Of a DNA stretch of 64,000 bases, positions 52,099 through 63,195 are shown in pieces. Positions within the stretch are counted from its first letter, which is position 1, and each line of letters starts with the position of its first letter. The position numbers and the translations under genes are program-made. Source of the stretch: Agarophyton chilense (taxonomy: Eukaryota > Rhodophyta > Florideophyceae > Gracilariales > Gracilariaceae); contig JARGXX010000037.1 of the NCBI GenBank assembly GCA_030374765.1, positions 124,001 to 188,000 on the forward strand. The letters run 5' to 3'. The notes under the pieces are model-generated. The model saw nothing but the letters and a program-made list of their open reading frames with translations. It searched no databases and had not been told where the DNA came from.

Positions 52099-52931
52099 GT
52101 TGTCAATGAATGTGAGAAATTATACGGCAACTGAACCTGAAAAAAGCCAACCTGCAGTCACGAAAGAGGAAAATGTTGAGCTCCTATAAGTGATGATTTC
52201 TACGTTAAGTAGGGATCTCAAGCTGTCCCACGGAGGCGAATCAAGGTTTTGAATAGATACAGGGACAGTTTTTTGATTGCGTACCACGATGCCAAGGATA
52301 CGTTTGGTACCGTTGGTACCCTTAGTACATGTATTGTGTGCATTGTACACTAGCTGAAAGAAGACCTCACTGCTGGGCTGTAGCGATGAATACTCGTCAC
52401 CAACATGTCACGTTGGCAAGATGGATGCCATGCAGCTTTTCTAAATTTTGCATGAATTTGGAAGGGGTGGTGCTCATCGCCGTCGACAGGCGTACGCGTG
52501 TCTCTGGGGAGAGGCTACGTCGGCCGGCCGGAGACCAATGTCAGACCCGACGGTATATGTCTGTGCGGGGCGGTGCTGCGCGGGCCACTCTTTCCTCAAC
52601 ACCCCCCCGAGTCCGTGCATTGCGACGGGGAGGAGCACTTCGCCGTGCCGCGGTTTAAAGCGCGCCTTCTAAGTTTCAAGTGTCACGTCCGCATTTACTG
52701 CGCTTTGGCCGGGTCTCGCACAACTGCTCAACATTCCTGCGTCGTTCGCACCTTACTTTCTTCCCCCTACCTTCTACCAGCGTGAGCCCGAAAAGAGGCC
52801 TGCCATCTATTTGAGCCCTTTCAAACCGCCGTCTGCCCTGGGTCTTCGCTCGTTCTCTCCGAAGTAAAATCTGCAACGACTGGCGTCGTCTAGGCCTGGT
52901 CTATCGTGTCGCACACACAGCACTCTGGAAG
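52099..52931. other. Divergent promoter interval
   Basis: It separates the divergent ALS3/FetB-like gene and the zuotin gene. Several open frames exist but none resembles a protein. Confidence 0.55.
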
Positions 52932-54869
52932 ATGGCCCGAATTCTCTCTCATTTGAAGAAATCCCCTCCTCTATGTTTGCCTCCGGCCACCGGTAGTCTA
53001 CCGGAAGAAGGTGGTCTCGTCGTTTCCCCGTTTGCCACTCCTATTTCGAAGAATGTCGAACATGCTGGCCATTGCTATCAACGGAGACTCATCAAGACGT
53101 ACGCCCTGAACGCACCTGATGCAGTCGATGACGTGCTATCCAGCTCTCCCGGCAAGAAAGAAAATGTCTCCGGTTCGGACAGGTCACAGCGCCCGGACTC
53201 CTCGGACGCTGCGAAAACTCTTGCATCAAAAATGGCCATTGGTAGCGACGATCTTTATGAACTACTTGAATTGGGGCATAAGAGATGGCACGCTACCGCA
53301 GATGATATTAAGAAGAGCTTCCGTCGAATCAGTCTTATTTATCATCCCGATAAGATCTCACACCAGGGAGAGGAGGCACGAGCCAACTCCGAAACTCATT
53401 TCAAGGCCGTGAAGAAAGCGTACGAGATTCTCTCAGACAAAAAGAAGCGCGCAGCCTATGACTCAATTGATGACGTAGATGATTCAATTCCAACTGAGAA
53501 AGATGCCACGTCCTCCCCGGCCTGCTTTTACGAGAAGTTTGGGAACTGTTTTTCTATCAACGCCAGATGGTCCGTGTCTAATCGTGTGCCCGAACTGGGT
53601 GATGACAACACCGACATTGAGAAAGTTCACAAGTTCTACGACTTTTGGTATTCATTCAAGTCATGGAGAGACTTTTCCTTTGATCTCGAATATGACACAG
53701 ATCAGGCAGAATGCCGGGAGGAAAAGAGATGGATGGAGCGCAATAATGCGAAACACATCAAGTCCAGAAAGCTGGAGGAGAATGTTCGCATTCGTAAGCT
53801 GGTGGATCTTGCCTTCAAAAATGACCCCCGCCTTAAGCGCATCAAAGAAGAGCGAAAAGCGAAAAAGAACGCACAGAAGGCCGAAAAGCGGAAGAAGGCA
53901 GAGGAGCAGGCGCGACTAGCGAGAGAAAAAGAACACAGCGAGCGGCAAGAGGCAGAAAGAAAGGCCGCCGCAGAAAAGATTCAACGCCAGGCCGAGAAGA
54001 AGGAGAGAGAAGCTGCGAGACAAAGACTGCGGAAAGCCCGACAACGATTGCGGGCAGTTTCTCGAGCAGCCGGAATAATGGACATGGATCGGTGCTTGGA
54101 GGCTGTGGAGAGAATGTGCGCAAATGGAAATGTGGAGAGCATCGACTCGGTCACTCAAATTGTGGAATCAGTCGAAGAGCAAGGACGTGATGTGCAAGCG
54201 CGTGCACTCCGTATCCTAGAACGAGCTTTGCTTACCCCTCAAGAGCCGCTGTCGTTGTCTGCAATCGAATGCAACAATGGTCTTGACTCCGCCAGTGATG
54301 ATGTTTCCGTAGGAGAGTCATCAGTTCCCAAGCAAAATGTAAATGTGAATCACAAATCCAGTGAATCCACATCGGCGAAAATAGCTCGGACATGGACGCA
54401 GGACGAACTCTCACTGCTTTCCAAGGCTGTTGCGAAGTATCCTGGAGGAACTCTGGAACGCTGGAGTAAAATAGCTGATTTCGTTGGAACTCGATCAGCT
54501 GATGAAGTCTTGCGAAAAGTGAGTGCAAACCGGCCATCCAAAATCCGGGCTTCCACTGCCTCTGGAGAAGGCAGGGTTTCACAGCAGCCATCTGCCTTTG
54601 AGCGTTTTCAAGAGAAGAAGAAGGGAAGTCCCATAGCTCCCCAGACTAAATCGCCAAGTCCAGCCAGAACCTCTCAGCCGCCAAACAAGTTGAATTTTAC
54701 TCCAAAACAGCAATCCATGTTTGAAACAGCTCTGAAAAAGCACCCAGGAAGCGATGGCGAAGCCAGATGGAAGAAAGTGTCCGCAGCAGTAGATCGAACT
54801 CCTGAGGAATGCAAAGAACGTTTCCAAGAGCTTATCGCATTTTACAGACCACGGAAAGCCTCGGCGTAG
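52932..54869 (+). CDS. DNAJC2: Zuotin/MPP11-type ribosome-associated J protein
   Basis: The 645-residue product works with an Hsp70 partner at the ribosome exit tunnel to fold nascent chains. The J domain (about 105-180) carries HPD at 138-140 (LIYHPDKI) and ends with AYEILSDKKKRAAYDS. The zuotin homology region shows FGNCFSINARWS, VPELGDDNTDIEKVHKFYDFWYSFKSWRDFSF and DPRLKRIKEE. A long charged helix with basic repeats (about 300-380) binds rRNA in relatives. Two SANT/Myb domains follow (about 484-535, TWTQDELSLLSKAVAKYPGG; about 590-640). SANT domains mark the animal and plant form rather than the yeast form. ATG 52932 is the natural start. The frame is intronless. Confidence 0.94.
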   Translation: MARILSHLKKSPPLCLPPATGSLPEEGGLVVSPFATPISKNVEHAGHCYQRRLIKTYALNAPDAVDDVLSSSPGKKENVSGSDRSQRPDSSDAAKTLASKMAIGSDDLYELLELGHKRWHATADDIKKSFRRISLIYHPDKISHQGEEARANSETHFKAVKKAYEILSDKKKRAAYDSIDDVDDSIPTEKDATSSPACFYEKFGNCFSINARWSVSNRVPELGDDNTDIEKVHKFYDFWYSFKSWRDFSFDLEYDTDQAECREEKRWMERNNAKHIKSRKLEENVRIRKLVDLAFKNDPRLKRIKEERKAKKNAQKAEKRKKAEEQARLAREKEHSERQEAERKAAAEKIQRQAEKKEREAARQRLRKARQRLRAVSRAAGIMDMDRCLEAVERMCANGNVESIDSVTQIVESVEEQGRDVQARALRILERALLTPQEPLSLSAIECNNGLDSASDDVSVGESSVPKQNVNVNHKSSESTSAKIARTWTQDELSLLSKAVAKYPGGTLERWSKIADFVGTRSADEVLRKVSANRPSKIRASTASGEGRVSQQPSAFERFQEKKKGSPIAPQTKSPSPARTSQPPNKLNFTPKQQSMFETALKKHPGSDGEARWKKVSAAVDRTPEECKERFQELIAFYRPRKASA

Positions 54870-57028
54870 TGCCACAGACATCGCCAAGTACTTCAGCCAT
54901 GATATGGATTTCTCGAAAACTACCTCTGTTCGAAGCCGAAAGTTTAAATATTGTGTGGAACTTCGCTTGTTCTCGATCCAGGATACCAAGAGAAAGCGAA
55001 GATGGTCCAATGGTACCATTCGTCGCAATTGTTTTGCTTGCTGTCAAACAGTGTCGATCTGATGATAGAAATTACCGCACTTTTGAATGAGTGTTCAAGA
55101 CCCAACTCATCACTACTTCATAGATGCCTCAAACACAGTCTTATCTGCCCTCTTCCCAACAGAGCTTTACAGATAGATACGGATTTCATCTTTCGATCAT
55201 CTGTCTTTTCCTATAGAAGGGAAATTAATCGGACGTGTCCCAAACAGTAGTATGCGAAATCGAGATGTTCTCTCCAGTCTCCCACTTCTTTCACTATGGA
55301 ACCACTCTAACTCAGACATTCCAAAATCTATACATCGCAGTACCTAAACATCTCTTTCACACACACAGGTCAGTGCATCTCTCTTGTTAGTGGAAGCTAG
55401 TGAGATTAATCGCAATGTGCTGCCTCGACTGCAATGATTCCTTATCTTGTGGACTACGACGGACTAATCCTGTCATTGTAAATGCTCTTCCCTGAAGAAT
55501 GTTTCTCTCTTCTCAAGGTTAAAAGCTTGTCCACTTTACGTTGACACCACTTCTGCGTTACTTTCGTATCGCACAGGTTGCAGCAAGTGAATTTGGTGAG
55601 AACACGGCGCCGCGATTATATGACTTCTTTCAACCAGAAAATGAGCAACATCTTCAACCCAACTCGAGTTCGTACACGAAACAAAAAAAGCTTTTTGTAA
55701 AAAAGAGTTAGAAGCGTGCGGCTTCATGTGTGCTTCTGTCGGTGTTCATTGCATTTCGACGCAATAAAGCCAACCAATTGCGCAGGTTGGTACACTTTGT
55801 GTTTATCTAACGAACCTTCCGGAAGATTCTTTAAGCAACGACAGCGTAAAGCACAATAAAGACTTAAACTGTATAACAAACACCCACTTTCATGTTCACT
55901 GCGGATGTCTGTTGAGTCCAAAGGGTGCTTCTAAGGCAGGTACCAGTTCAATTCCGTCCCTATAAATTATGAGAATCGTACGCAAAGCGGCATCTCTGAG
56001 CATACCTTCACTCGTGCGTTGGAAGAGTAGAACCACAGTGTTAGAGCTGCTCGATTTCTCGTCCACACGTCCATCGCTAGATTATTTCCAGCTACGATCA
56101 TGGCGATAGAAGATACAAACAGAAAAGTACAGCCCTAAATACTAATCCCAAAGAATTCCTCGCATTGCAACGCAGCTATGTTCACAGCATACCATCGTAG
56201 TAAACGCTATGTAGGTACTCGTATAAGCGCAGTGATAGGAATACTGTTGAATCCGTTTTCTTGCTTTCCTCGTAAAGCCGCGCGCGAGGCTGCTTGCTTG
56301 CCTTATCCAAACCCTCCCTCTCCACTTTCTTCTTGTACTTCACGACTTCTGAAATGATTAGATGTCGCGGGAAAGCTCCACGCAGTTGCGCTACGATGCT
56401 CTGCCTCAGCCCAGCAACACATGAAAGCCTCTTCTCCTAAAGCTTGAACGGTATTACGAAGGGATACTATCTACGAGAAACAAGTATCAAGAATCTCTTG
56501 CGGTAACCCCTCACCCGGTTTTGACCCATGCGCATGCGCCGAAAATCATCTCTGATAGGGCAGAAGAATGACAGATACCTGAAACGAGCTGTGCTACAAG
56601 GTCAGGGAGAACTTGATTAGGTGATGTAGCTATTGATGCTTACAACTCGTTAGTGAAGAGGGCCACTTTAAATTCGGAGCGATGCGTCTGGAAGAATATT
56701 CTCCCTCGCCCTCACAAGAAACTCGGGACTTCCATTACCAAAGTTGATCTGAGAAGCATCCATAATATAAACCTGAAGCCATATTCTTCTTAAACAAGCC
56801 CAACAAGCTCATTAGCTGGAACAACTATTTATGTTATGAGAAAGAAATCCACCAGATAACGAGGTGTCGCGCAGTACACCAAGACCGTTTGTTTCTTTTT
56901 AACCTTCTATCGTCGCTGTGTACACGTTCCACGAGTTCTTATTCCTCTACGTGTAGTTCTCCACGAGCCGGCACTACATTCATGTTGCCAATGGTAGGAA
57001 AGCTCTTTTCACGTCAGCGTTTTAATCT
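54870..57028. other. Intergenic interval, nothing recognised
   Basis: AT-richer sequence without a convincing open frame, RNA gene or repeat. Confidence 0.55.
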
Positions 57029-59062
57029 TCAGTGAGTGCGTACAGGAATAATTTGTGCGGTACCAACTGTTGAATGCCGTACAGTCGAAATCCCGGGCCG
57101 TGGTGACTGTGAGATAACGTCGTTCGCAGATTCAATTTTCTCGGTAGACATCTCAGGAGCATGTCCTGAAGCTATCATGATGCGATCAGTGGGACTCGAA
57201 ATTCTGTTCATATGTGTATCAGGGTCATACTCCTCCCGGGAGGGGTTGGATAGTACAGGGGCAGAAAGGCGCGCATTTTCAGCTTGTACGCTGGTCTTGT
57301 GGTGCGAAGATGCGTCAACTGTTGAAATAAAGTGTTTCTGTTGCTGCTCTTGTTGAGCACGAACTCGTGCAAGCTCTTGCTTCAATTGGTATAGTATTGA
57401 GTTTGATCTTCCGCTCTCACATTCATCAACTATACTCTGAATGGGAGCCAACAATTCCAGGATGCATCCAGTTCTCGGCAATTGAACTTTGCGAACAGCA
57501 CTGAACTCCGAGACTTCGGTAAAAGCAGATTCGTCATCTATGGAGACAACTGGACCGAAACGGGTCACGAGGTTCTCAAGTTCGACCTTCATCCAGCTTT
57601 GGGCCATCTGCGACTCTTCGACATCCAGCCACTTATCGAGCACCTTTTGGCCCACACCACAAAGTCTCTGCGCTATGGATTCTTTTACTTTCCGCCCTGA
57701 TACGGCACCGTCTCTGATTAGTGTTTGTACGATCTTTAGACTCTCTCCCCGGTTGTCAGAACAGCATGAAAAGAACTGTTGTTCCGACGTACTTTTTTCA
57801 TGACGACCGTGCAGTTTAAACAATTGCGCAGCATGCTGTTCAGGTAGAATAGATATTTCTAGCCAACATCGAGCTATGTAGTATTCGGGAATGGCCCCCC
57901 AAGCCGCGCAAATCAGTTCTGTGGCGTCATACAAGGTCGGTATTTCTCCACGAAGTAAACCTTCCATCTCTGAACCGCGAGCAAACACACTGCGCGGTGT
58001 TTGCGGTGGCCATGCGTTCTGCATCATTAATTCTGCCATTGCGTATCTATATGTTCGTCTTAAGATGGACATGATGGAGCCGGTCATTATCTTTTGTGCG
58101 GCATTCTCCCGGAAGGTAGATACTGCAACAATTGTGACTTGACCGCGGTTGTCAGCTACATCTGGACTGTTCCATTCTTTGTCGACAATTAAAGCAACTC
58201 GTTTGCTTGTAAACTTTCGCACTTTCGGAAGGAAAACGCTGTAGAACCATACTCGAAAAATATTCGGCCCTACCCACCCGCATGGATGCCAAAGATACGG
58301 TAATGAACTGGACCGTTCACGAAAACAGGGGGGTGCTTTCTCTGTGCATATGATGGTCACGGGGACTTTTAAAGTTCCAGTCGAGTTGGTTGCAACGATT
58401 AGCGTCAAACGCTTTGGATACTTTGGCTTTGGACAAGATGCCTCGGACATAGGAAGTTCCGGTGTATGAACTTCAAGTGGCAAGAGCTCGTAAAACAAAT
58501 TCGTTCGGTCAACGGAAACAATACAGTCAAGCTCATAATCGCTGAGATGTTGTTTAAGCTCCCGAATGGCATTGAGCTGGTTCTCTCTATGCCCTACACT
58601 GAATTTCTCATTCATTGTTACAAGATTTGATCTTTTCAGAAACGCTTTTGACCAATTCATTGAAGCCTGGAAGGATCTCAATGAGCGCTTTTCCATTTCT
58701 GACACGGTTGGGCTATGAAGGAACATCTGTCGTAGACGTATGGCTGCGTTGCAAACAGCCTTGCTTGACACAGGAAGTCCATTATGCTTGGCCAATGTAA
58801 AGAAATCAACAAGCTTGCTTTCCAAGGAGACATGTCGAACGTCTCGACGGCTCTTTCGATGCAAATTAACAGGCTTGAGGTCTAGTTGCTCGAAGTAGTG
58901 TCTGTCTTGCTTAAGCCTAGAAAGTGCACGTTTGGAGCATCCTAGTTCCTTGGCTAGTTCCACCTGCTTCTCCCCGTGTTGTAGACGTTGAAGAACTTCA
59001 ACCTTCTGAGCAAATGTGAGACGAGTGCGGGTTTGCCTCGGACGCTTTGATGGAGGTTCCAT
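57029..59062 (-). CDS. Tigger/CENP-B-like DNA-binding protein, probable domesticated transposase
   Basis: The 677-residue frame from ATG 59062 is uninterrupted. Residues 15-54 form a CENP-B-type helix-turn-helix (LTFAQKVEVLQRLQHGEKQV, then GCSKRALSRLK). Residues 78-160 fit a second CENP-B DNA-binding unit. A DDE_1-like core follows: SVDRTNLFYELLP (Asp 185) and ALIVDKEWNSPD (Asp 294). The usual DETG and DNxxxH surroundings are lost, and the third acidic site is unclear. The C-terminal 150 residues hold a Gln-rich coiled coil. No inverted repeats or TA duplications were found at the edges. An intact frame with eroded active-site context suggests a host gene derived from a pogo/Tigger transposase. 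Confidence 0.75.
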   Translation of the reverse strand: MEPPSKRPRQTRTRLTFAQKVEVLQRLQHGEKQVELAKELGCSKRALSRLKQDRHYFEQLDLKPVNLHRKSRRDVRHVSLESKLVDFFTLAKHNGLPVSSKAVCNAAIRLRQMFLHSPTVSEMEKRSLRSFQASMNWSKAFLKRSNLVTMNEKFSVGHRENQLNAIRELKQHLSDYELDCIVSVDRTNLFYELLPLEVHTPELPMSEASCPKPKYPKRLTLIVATNSTGTLKVPVTIICTEKAPPCFRERSSSLPYLWHPCGWVGPNIFRVWFYSVFLPKVRKFTSKRVALIVDKEWNSPDVADNRGQVTIVAVSTFRENAAQKIMTGSIMSILRRTYRYAMAELMMQNAWPPQTPRSVFARGSEMEGLLRGEIPTLYDATELICAAWGAIPEYYIARCWLEISILPEQHAAQLFKLHGRHEKSTSEQQFFSCCSDNRGESLKIVQTLIRDGAVSGRKVKESIAQRLCGVGQKVLDKWLDVEESQMAQSWMKVELENLVTRFGPVVSIDDESAFTEVSEFSAVRKVQLPRTGCILELLAPIQSIVDECESGRSNSILYQLKQELARVRAQQEQQQKHFISTVDASSHHKTSVQAENARLSAPVLSNPSREEYDPDTHMNRISSPTDRIMIASGHAPEMSTEKIESANDVISQSPRPGISTVRHSTVGTAQIIPVRTH

Positions 59063-60232
59063 GGCGGGGGCCTTATCTGTTGCGACGGTTACGTATAGGG
59101 CTCGTCATGACTGTAGGTGTGGCCTGAGGAACAGAGGAGAGGCGCGCATTTGTGGACGTTGGCCTGCGATGGCGTCAAAAGGCATCATATTGGACCACCT
59201 ACTGTACTGTAGCCTATAATGCCCCGCCAGAACAAAGCTCGATTCCGAAATATTTGTGGGTGGGCAAGGGGTATGGCCCCCAGTACTTGGGGGTGCCACG
59301 GGTCCGGTGCGTGCACTTCAGGGTTGAGGTTGACGACTGACTTCGGGATTGCAATCGATTGCAGTTCCATCACCCACTCATCTCTATTTGTCAGGCGTCG
59401 AGTAGATACCCATGGAGAATACATATGTAGGATGGCGACTGCTCAAGTCGCGCAATGTTTTGGCTAAACTTGAATATATGCCGCTTTAAGTCTCAAGTAG
59501 CTTCGCAGTGCGTCGAATGTTGATCCAGATTTCAGGATATTCGAATGCTGCGGCTATCGTGTATGCTGCAATGCTACCACAACTTCACTTCTGTACAGAC
59601 TATCCTTCAACGCCTTCTGAGTGGAGAATCTGCTAGCCGCTCCCGTAAATCGTCGGCGTCACCTACTATACACCCTCTCATACGTACATTCGGCGATTTA
59701 ACCGCTTTTTCTATCTCCTCCCAAATAAAGACTGCGTTCATCCTCTCTTCAGAAAGCCAAAAATCGTAGAGGAGCGTGCTTTTTAACACAGATGACGTCT
59801 GTATTAAGCAGTGATTGCTACAGTTTGTTCGGATGAACTGAACCCAGTCGTGTGAAAACGTTTGAGGGATTTTTGGCTGGTTCGAGAACCAAAACTTATG
59901 CATTTTCAAAGTTGACGTGCCACGGAGATTGTGATAAACGACTCTCTTTCTCAGAGTGAAACCGAAGCTGTTTCTCATTCACAATTGGTTGCTCATCTGA
60001 AAAAGCTTCCACATGGCTTTGATTTGCAGCTTGGCTGTGCAGGATTTTCAGAAGTCTCGCTGTTGAAAAGAAACTTTTTGGCTGCCTTGCTTGCTCTTGA
60101 GCACTTTTGGATTTCAACTCTCACTTGTATTTGCCTCTTCGTGTGTGTGTGTGTCTTTCTCCCTTTCTAAAATCATTTCCCCCCATCTGTTCTTTGAGCA
60201 ACAGGATTTTCTTTGCTGTGTTAGTTTCGGAA
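59063..60232. other. Intergenic interval, nothing recognised
   Basis: No gene found. A GT dinucleotide run lies near 60140-60153. Confidence 0.5.
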
Positions 60233-60889
60233 ATGGAAGATAATGTACTCGAGAATCCCACTTGCACCCAACTTGAATACCAAACCTTATCATGTAGCGC
60301 AGACGGGATGGGAGAAGATGGGACCGCTTCCAATTGTACACAGGTTAGTTCTTTAATACTACCGAGACAACCGGCAGGAAATCAACGGGGCGTTCAACTT
60401 CAACAAAAAAGTGATGGTAACTCAGAATACAAAGTGATTCCCTTGTCATCCGTTTCAAGCTCCACCTACAAACCAAAGTACGTTCCTTTGATCGTGGTTC
60501 CAGGAGAAGAAGCTCAAGAAAGAGAGCAGGAAAGGAGGAAAGAAGAACTTCTTCTAGAGAAACTCAGCAGACATCGATTCCAAATTCTTCAAGACAAAGA
60601 GCCTTCGGAAATATCCCACGGTTCGGAAAATGGATATGATAGCAAGGGGGTCTGGGGATTTCTTGGGGTTGGTGTATCCATGGGTTTCCTTTTGAGCTTT
60701 TTATCCTTTGCACTATTCTGCTGCCACGAGCCCGTAGGTTTGAAAGGGGGACGTATAAACGCCTTTGTATTCGGTGTGTTCATTGGTATGTTTCTTTCTT
60801 CGCTTGTAATCAGTATCGTAGTCACGAGGTTTGTGGACGTGACCCGATTTTGCAATCCGATGCCCGCAATGTCATCTAGGTGGATGTAA
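60233..60889 (+). CDS. Two-helix membrane protein of unknown function
   Basis: From ATG 60233 the product has 218 residues. The first 140 are hydrophilic with Ser/Gln-rich parts and a charged helix (EEAQEREQERRKEELLLEK). Then come two membrane helices: VWGFLGVGVSMGFLLSFLSF and a second one around AFVFGVFIGMFLSSLVISIVV, joined by CCHEPVGLKGGRIN. The Gly-x3-Gly spacing in both helices suggests tight helix packing. Topology is probably N-in with both ends cytosolic. No family is recognised. An alternative start exists upstream in the same frame, without support. Confidence 0.65.
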   Translation: MEDNVLENPTCTQLEYQTLSCSADGMGEDGTASNCTQVSSLILPRQPAGNQRGVQLQQKSDGNSEYKVIPLSSVSSSTYKPKYVPLIVVPGEEAQEREQERRKEELLLEKLSRHRFQILQDKEPSEISHGSENGYDSKGVWGFLGVGVSMGFLLSFLSFALFCCHEPVGLKGGRINAFVFGVFIGMFLSSLVISIVVTRFVDVTRFCNPMPAMSSRWM

Positions 60890-62849
60890 TTCAGTGTGTA
60901 AAACTCAAACAAGTTCGCTGACACATTGTGAGCTTCTGAGATATTCCTTGCCTAAGTGAATTAACTTCCGACGTTCATTCACCCATGTTATAATAAAAAC
61001 AGTTGGGCGTACCAATCGATCTCTACAGCCATCGATACCATCACTACGAAAGCGAACTCCAATTTTACAATTGTAGGTGATCCCTCGCGAGACACGTAAA
61101 CCTCCTACGTGCTGTGTGATGTGCTATACTTGTCGAAGATAGAACCAGCAACGGAGAAAATACCACCTGGATTTGAGCGATAGATAGTTGCATAAGTAGC
61201 ACTGAACAGAGAGAAGAGGTGAGAAAAAAAAGGATGGCGAAGAAGCCGGAGTTTCGATTGGTAAGGAAGATGGAAATAAGGTCGTCGGTATGAACGGTAA
61301 GTTTGCGAGTACCATCAGAGTGTAGAGACTGACGGACTTGAGGACAACGAAGCCGGCAGATTTCCGAGAATTAGTGGGAAGCGGTGTTGTAGATGAGAGA
61401 ATGCCAAATAAACATTGGGGGATTGCGACGCCTTGGGTGATTAACTCGAAGACGACAAGAAGGCCATCATGGTTTAATTCCCTGGCAATTGCGATCATTT
61501 TCCCGTGATACTTTATCCTATTGCTCAGGGTAAGCAATCCGGATCAGTGTTCCAAATCCAATGGCGATCAGCATCTTTCAACACATTGCCCCACAAAGCA
61601 CACAACTTCGAATTGTGATTATGAAACTTGTTCCATCGAATGTCGTTCTAGTTCGCCCATGTGAGTATGATACGGTCCGTGCTGCTCAGAAAGATAAGAA
61701 ACAGCACCAGTAACATTGACAACGTCATCAGCGTAAATTTGCGCTAGTTTTCATCACAGTAGGATGATTCTTCCTTGGCATGTACATTATCCATTGGCGA
61801 GAAATTATGTACCTCTTTAGGAGGATGAACCGATCACCATTTTCGAGCTTCTAACCATGAGGAACCACGGTCCGTGAAGCGTGGTTGAGCTCAAAGTGGT
61901 GTCCCGTCTACTTTAGCGGTAATTTACAATCTACATGCCACGAAATCTGAGATCCAATTCCGTGTACCTTGCATCGTTCTTTCATGACTCATGGGTGTTG
62001 CTCTTCCTCAGAAACGTTTCCTGGATATATGGATTTATTTGAGGTCCATTTTCCGCTCGTGAGCAAAGGCAAATTCAGTCCTCACTGGAGCGGCAAGAAC
62101 TTTGCAACGTGACCCGCGAAAAACTCATTTTCCTCGTTGGGTTCCATTTCGACAGTGTTACTTCAGCCCTTGGACTCCATTAGAGTTGCCATCTGCGAGC
62201 TCGTCTCGGTTTTGGTCTATTGTGACGGATCGGGGATTGGTATCGGCGAGCTACACACCCCCTATCTACCTTGATGAACCAAGAAAGCCCAAGACACTGC
62301 ATGACCGGTAGGACATTTTGCAGCGCAATTGATGGCGCGACGTTATACAGGACTCTTGGCCCATGCTAAAGATACTTTTACACAGTCATCAACCTTGCTC
62401 GGCGTACATGAATGATCTTAGCCGCGCGCTCTCGCATGGCTTCATTCTTACGCAATGATGGGGCCGCAAGAATGAAAGTATCCTTCTTGAATTTCGTCTC
62501 ACGAAGGTCACATGTGTGGGAAATTTCTCTGTTCGGTGCGAAGAGCGTTGCGTTTCCGTCAAAACAGGACTCCGGCTTGTTGATCGCATGCGCAGAATGA
62601 GTGGCGCAAATACGGAATGAAAACATCCACGTCTCGGATCAACCGCACCGCTCTCTAAATTAAGGCTTCAGAGGGCGAATGCTCATGCGCCACAAACGTC
62701 AAGCACAAAAATGGCACAGCTCTTCAACCTGTAGCTAGTGCCGTTTTTCTGGAGATGTCACCTTCGAAGGGTTAAGAGCCTCCTTCAGGTGCCACTGTCT
62801 TCATCCGCGGAGCACGCGTTCTCGGTGCCGGGACGCGAACAAGAGTAGC
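60890..62849. other. Intergenic interval, nothing recognised
   Basis: A 137-codon open stretch at 61124-61537 (-) is hydrophobic but has no motif and is not called. Nothing else stands out. Confidence 0.5.
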
Positions 62850-63140
62850 ATGCAAGCTGTCACTCGACTCGCACTCGACCAGGTGACCGGCAACATCGCC
62901 CTCGCGACCACGCTCGCGCTGGGCTCAGCCTTCACCCTGTACGTCACCTCGCGAAAGCCGACACCATGCGCCCAATGCGGCGGCTACGGGTCCTGGAACT
63001 GCGTGATTTGTGATGGAAAAGGCTACCTCTTTAATGGCCGAGTGCAAAACAGTTGCAAAGCGTGCGTAGGTCGTGGCAAACGAATCTGCCGTAAGTGCAC
63101 AGGCTCCGGATGGAACAAACGTACAAACTTCATTGGTTGA
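62850..63140 (+). CDS. Small DnaJ-type zinc-finger protein (BSD2/PSA2-like)
   Basis: The 96-residue product has a hydrophobic N-terminal stretch (about 13-33, IALATTLALGSAFTLYV), either a membrane anchor or part of a targeting peptide. Four CxxCxGxG-type motifs follow: C40-C43, C51-C54, C69-C72 and C80-C83. These pair into two zinc sites as in the DnaJ cysteine-rich domain. No J domain is present. In plants such stand-alone domains (BSD2, PSA2, LQY1) act in plastids on Rubisco or photosystem assembly. A plastid role here is inference. The gene converges with GDT1, 55 bp between stops. Confidence 0.85.
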   Translation: MQAVTRLALDQVTGNIALATTLALGSAFTLYVTSRKPTPCAQCGGYGSWNCVICDGKGYLFNGRVQNSCKACVGRGKRICRKCTGSGWNKRTNFIG

Positions 63141-63195
63141 CAAACGGGCTGCAACCAGAGCTTTGTTACAAGTGGTGCATAGGAGCAAACTTTGT

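Noticed and set aside
61124-61537. 137-codon hydrophobic frame on the minus strand
   Set aside because: No domain, no neighbour support, and composition typical of chance open frames in AT-rich DNA.
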